A stretch of DNA of 44,379 bases. Source: an uncultured Blastocatellia bacterium (lineage in GTDB: Bacteria > Acidobacteriota > Blastocatellia > Chloracidobacteriales > Chloracidobacteriaceae). The notes below the pieces were generated by a model. That model saw nothing but the letters and a program-made list of their open reading frames with translations, ran no database searches and was not told where the DNA came from. The DNA lies in assembly GCA_937934745.1 (NCBI GenBank), contig CALGZC010000012.1, positions 1 to 44,379 of the forward strand, in the 5' to 3' direction. This document shows positions 43,101-44,379 of this stretch, piece by piece (the stretch's first letter is position 1; each line of letters opens with the position of its first letter). A program made the translations under genes and the position numbers.

Positions 43101-44379
43101 ATGACGCCGTTCGCCAACGTTAACGACCAGCAACTGCTGGCGAAGTGTCTCTTCAACCCGACCGGGCTGACGCCGGCCGAGCAAGTACGACTCTTCCCAC
43201 ATCTGCTGCGAACGGCGCCGCAGTTTACGGTGAACTTCCTCCAAACGCTGCGGAGCGCGGAACTCGGTACGCCGGGACGCTCAACCGATCCATCGCTGGG
43301 CAATATTCCAGCCATTGGCGACTTTGCCACGGCCGGGATTCTCGGTACCCCGGAAATAGCCCGTGAGAACCTGACCTTCGACTGGAATGGCGACGGCATC
43401 ATCGAGCCGCCGCACTACCCGTTCGAAAACCAGCGCGTGGACCTCAACGGCGCGCGGCGCATCCCGAACAACGAAGGCGGAGTGTGGGTTCCCGGCGATG
43501 GCGACACGGATGACCTCGGCGAACAAATGAGCGCCCTCCCGCGGACTGTCGGCACGACCAATCCCGGCGACCAAGGCGTGCCGAGAATGGGTTATTCGCC
43601 GGAGAGCAATCTCAACTCGCTCCTTCCGTCAACCTTGCGCGTTCTGCACACGCCACCGCCGGTCAACAACCTCAACCGCGTGGCGCGGCGCACGACCTCG
43701 ATGCCAATCGAGATCATTTTCTGGGAAGCCGCGCAAAACGATCCCGATCCAAACTTTGCGCCCCTGCCCGACCCGGAAGGTGGGCTTAACACGGTGCCTA
43801 ACCAGGCCGACCCCGGCGGAACGTCAGCGGTCTTCCCGCCATCGTCCGGGTTCACGGAAACCGGCGAGTTTCAGAACTGCTTCCGCATCAAGGTTCCCTT
43901 CAACACCTTCCTTGGCAAGACGACGTCAGTGACCGTGACCGGCTTGGGCACGGTTCGCTTCAACGTCCGCGAGGCGGTGGCGATCATCTTCCAGCACCCG
44001 TTGGCGTCGCGGGTTTATCCGACAGCGGCCGGCATCGATCCGACCGGCATCGGGCCGACCACGCCCCAGGTGGATGGTGGCCTTCCCGTCATTGGCCCAG
44101 GGGCTGGCACCAAGAACCTTAACCTTGAAACCCAAATTGGTCGTCGCCTGGGTCTGAGTGACGCGCACTATGCCTTCCCAGGCCACGCCTATATCGCGTT
44201 CACGCCTAACCCGAGCGATCCCTTGTCGCCGCCGCCAAGTGGAGCAACCCTGATACCGCGAATACGCATCGAGATGGACCGCGCTTTCCCGATCAATGTC
44301 TACGACCAGCGCGAAGGGCGGCACGTCAACCGGCGCTATGGCTTTCAGGGCATCCCCACCGCTTCCGACTACTACGATG
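40200..44379 (+). CDS. Giant PilX-like protein, C-terminally truncated by the window
   Basis: The frame opens at the ATG at 40200 and stays open to the window end, at least 1393 residues. The N terminus, QERGVALAIALVLLGVLLVF followed by TSVSATLMTTEARQTAAEYQ, matches the PilX family (a prepilin-like helix without Glu at +5). Typical PilX proteins have 150-250 residues. Here the helix carries more than 1300 residues rich in Pro, Asn, Gly and Thr. Acidic loops that look calcium-binding are GPDGARNTADD (729-739), DWNGDGIIE (1061-1069) and GDGDTDDLGE (about 1099-1108). It lies in the PilX slot after FimT- and PilW-like genes. It may take the part of a tip adhesin such as PilY1; that is inference. 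GAGGGTGA lies about 6 bases before the start. Confidence 0.85.
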   Translation, partial: MRTRFTSMLRRKGRYQERGVALAIALVLLGVLLVFTSVSATLMTTEARQTAAEYQKTRTFNAALAYLETITANVNRILSRSPNITAEDLGPTGITSNLPPFVTEAGQPLYTFTADTPFVPPGADSQTTVTVNDAPFNGMTALRRQFVLGASAKANDANEEARLIRQVNFYQIPAFQFAVFGFDCLQVSPGPQFYLGGRTHVNRHLYLGAGSRAWFFGPVTVAGEIVRQITPSNKTRPDNSRVLNPNLVVSGATPTELADSVTAPIITSLPVQKGPGGYSTDPAIYRVAPVNWLINDINLAVGPGAATPIVGAGPNNGGTGTPWGVTNGHSPGKQRIVPLLLPTQTNGFNAIEIIRRANPNENLEVLRNSRFFEGQVSTRATTIRILLDDDLDHFPPAMPGGVRAYDLEELSNPQTALFQQFWLQNNPNVVEFNPYSGSDHPDQPASVWPAGSGGPPRIYTRSDTLETAVGSRRRVLPPQTNLVNQQAYFQSTANNTDDPQRRKRTYIKIELLVNNNPGGNPNIRPERYDITPHILNLGITSGPIPVLRELPSDNLQPGQPEPETTYAAVYALNDGGSISRLQDQNPSNIPRNFLPFLTESSSPSFIGRFAHTFGEVPTVAISSPVGPVNQRVTYWYEPNTILTLQRTMIPFTPQTNVNLTNADPPQTDDRGRAVNTTEVASLRGRLTDDGNPATAGYPARFKSLLAKPYFRFTDDFDNRSYIKGSYDIGPDGARNTADDMFLMPNPMKGELPREEIFNGENSNGDKRQERFIRRVRVRASRLAQPTPQALPVASGLHPIATLSPDLSAPGDDPQYSVGIAGTFLGHQTSFNQIMRSPNFWTNDPASPARVLRVERQIVSLLRHFVFRPGIPGFYAMRHDNINILGNPVAPGAGANSLGDGRLDNDLDYLNQGPATYPTSPANAYITGPYTPQYNVNLNTTASDAPADGAPPTGYPGVGPTGVIDLQDMTPFANVNDQQLLAKCLFNPTGLTPAEQVRLFPHLLRTAPQFTVNFLQTLRSAELGTPGRSTDPSLGNIPAIGDFATAGILGTPEIARENLTFDWNGDGIIEPPHYPFENQRVDLNGARRIPNNEGGVWVPGDGDTDDLGEQMSALPRTVGTTNPGDQGVPRMGYSPESNLNSLLPSTLRVLHTPPPVNNLNRVARRTTSMPIEIIFWEAAQNDPDPNFAPLPDPEGGLNTVPNQADPGGTSAVFPPSSGFTETGEFQNCFRIKVPFNTFLGKTTSVTVTGLGTVRFNVREAVAIIFQHPLASRVYPTAAGIDPTGIGPTTPQVDGGLPVIGPGAGTKNLNLETQIGRRLGLSDAHYAFPGHAYIAFTPNPSDPLSPPPSGATLIPRIRIEMDRAFPINVYDQREGRHVNRRYGFQGIPTASDYYD

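Noticed and set aside
41988-43244. A 418-codon open frame on the minus strand
   Set aside because: It is antisense to the giant PilX-like gene, whose frame reads as sensible protein throughout; the minus frame has no recognisable domain and is Arg/Val-biased as expected of a shadow.

Overview
The window looks like a piece of a GC-rich (about 60%) Gram-negative chromosome. It encodes outer-membrane-type functions (a TonB-family protein, a type IV pilus alignment complex with a secretin partner implied) and many exported peptidases. FHA, PEGA and zinc-ribbon signalling proteins of the kind common in Acidobacteriota (for example Blastocatellia/Chloracidobacterium-like genomes) are also present. 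That assignment is an inference from domain content and style, not from a marker gene. No rRNA, tRNA, CRISPR array, transposase or integrase could be recognised.

Layout. (1) 1-2042: a GC-rich edge with the start of a minus-strand gene, then about 1 kb of visibly AT-richer, apparently non-coding sequence ending in an AT-rich VanY-like D,D-carboxypeptidase gene. It reads like a transferred or decaying insert. (2) 2135-5236 (minus): an oligopeptidase B-like S9 peptidase followed after 6 bases by a Tat-exported MsrP molybdoenzyme subunit. (3) 5373-8967 (plus): phoH behind a promoter whose spacer is a perfect inverted repeat, a 460-base non-coding stretch, then a secreted lipase-like hydrolase and an exported unknown protein, closed by a strong terminator. 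(4) 9235-13170: a membrane-anchored redoxin (minus), then divergently an FHA-GAF-PP2C regulator and an exported arginine-rich peptidoglycan-binding protein. (5) 13268-15978 (minus): small coiled-coil protein, glgC and a YihY-family membrane protein. (6) 16353-25143: M61 aminopeptidase with PDZ, DUF4912 protein, penicillin acylase-family Ntn hydrolase, then tonB-like and thymidine phosphorylase genes. (7) 25949-31774: rpsU, a penicillin-binding transpeptidase, a glutaminyl-cyclase-like M28 lipoprotein, an M16 protein lacking its zinc motif, an FHA-GGDEF protein and a glutaredoxin. (8) 31976-44379 (plus): a pilus/secretion gene set. PilN-, PilO- and PilP-like genes overlap by 4 bases each. They are followed by a pseudopilin-like gene, a membrane Ser/Thr kinase with a PEGA domain, a FimT/GspH pilin, a PilW-like pilin, and a PilX-like protein that is still open at the window edge after 1393 codons.

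How the parts may work together. Much of the window serves the cell envelope: export and cell-wall remodelling, periplasmic repair of oxidised methionine, extracellular peptide and lipid hydrolysis, and a pilus or pilus-like machine. Signalling is threonine-phosphorylation flavoured: one kinase lies inside the pilus cluster, and two FHA-headed regulators end in a PP2C-type phosphatase and in a GGEEY diguanylate cyclase. The most unusual items are the giant PilX-headed protein, the kinase embedded among pilin genes, the tandem palindromes and short tandem repeats in the pilus cluster spacers, and the operator-like palindrome inside the phoH promoter.
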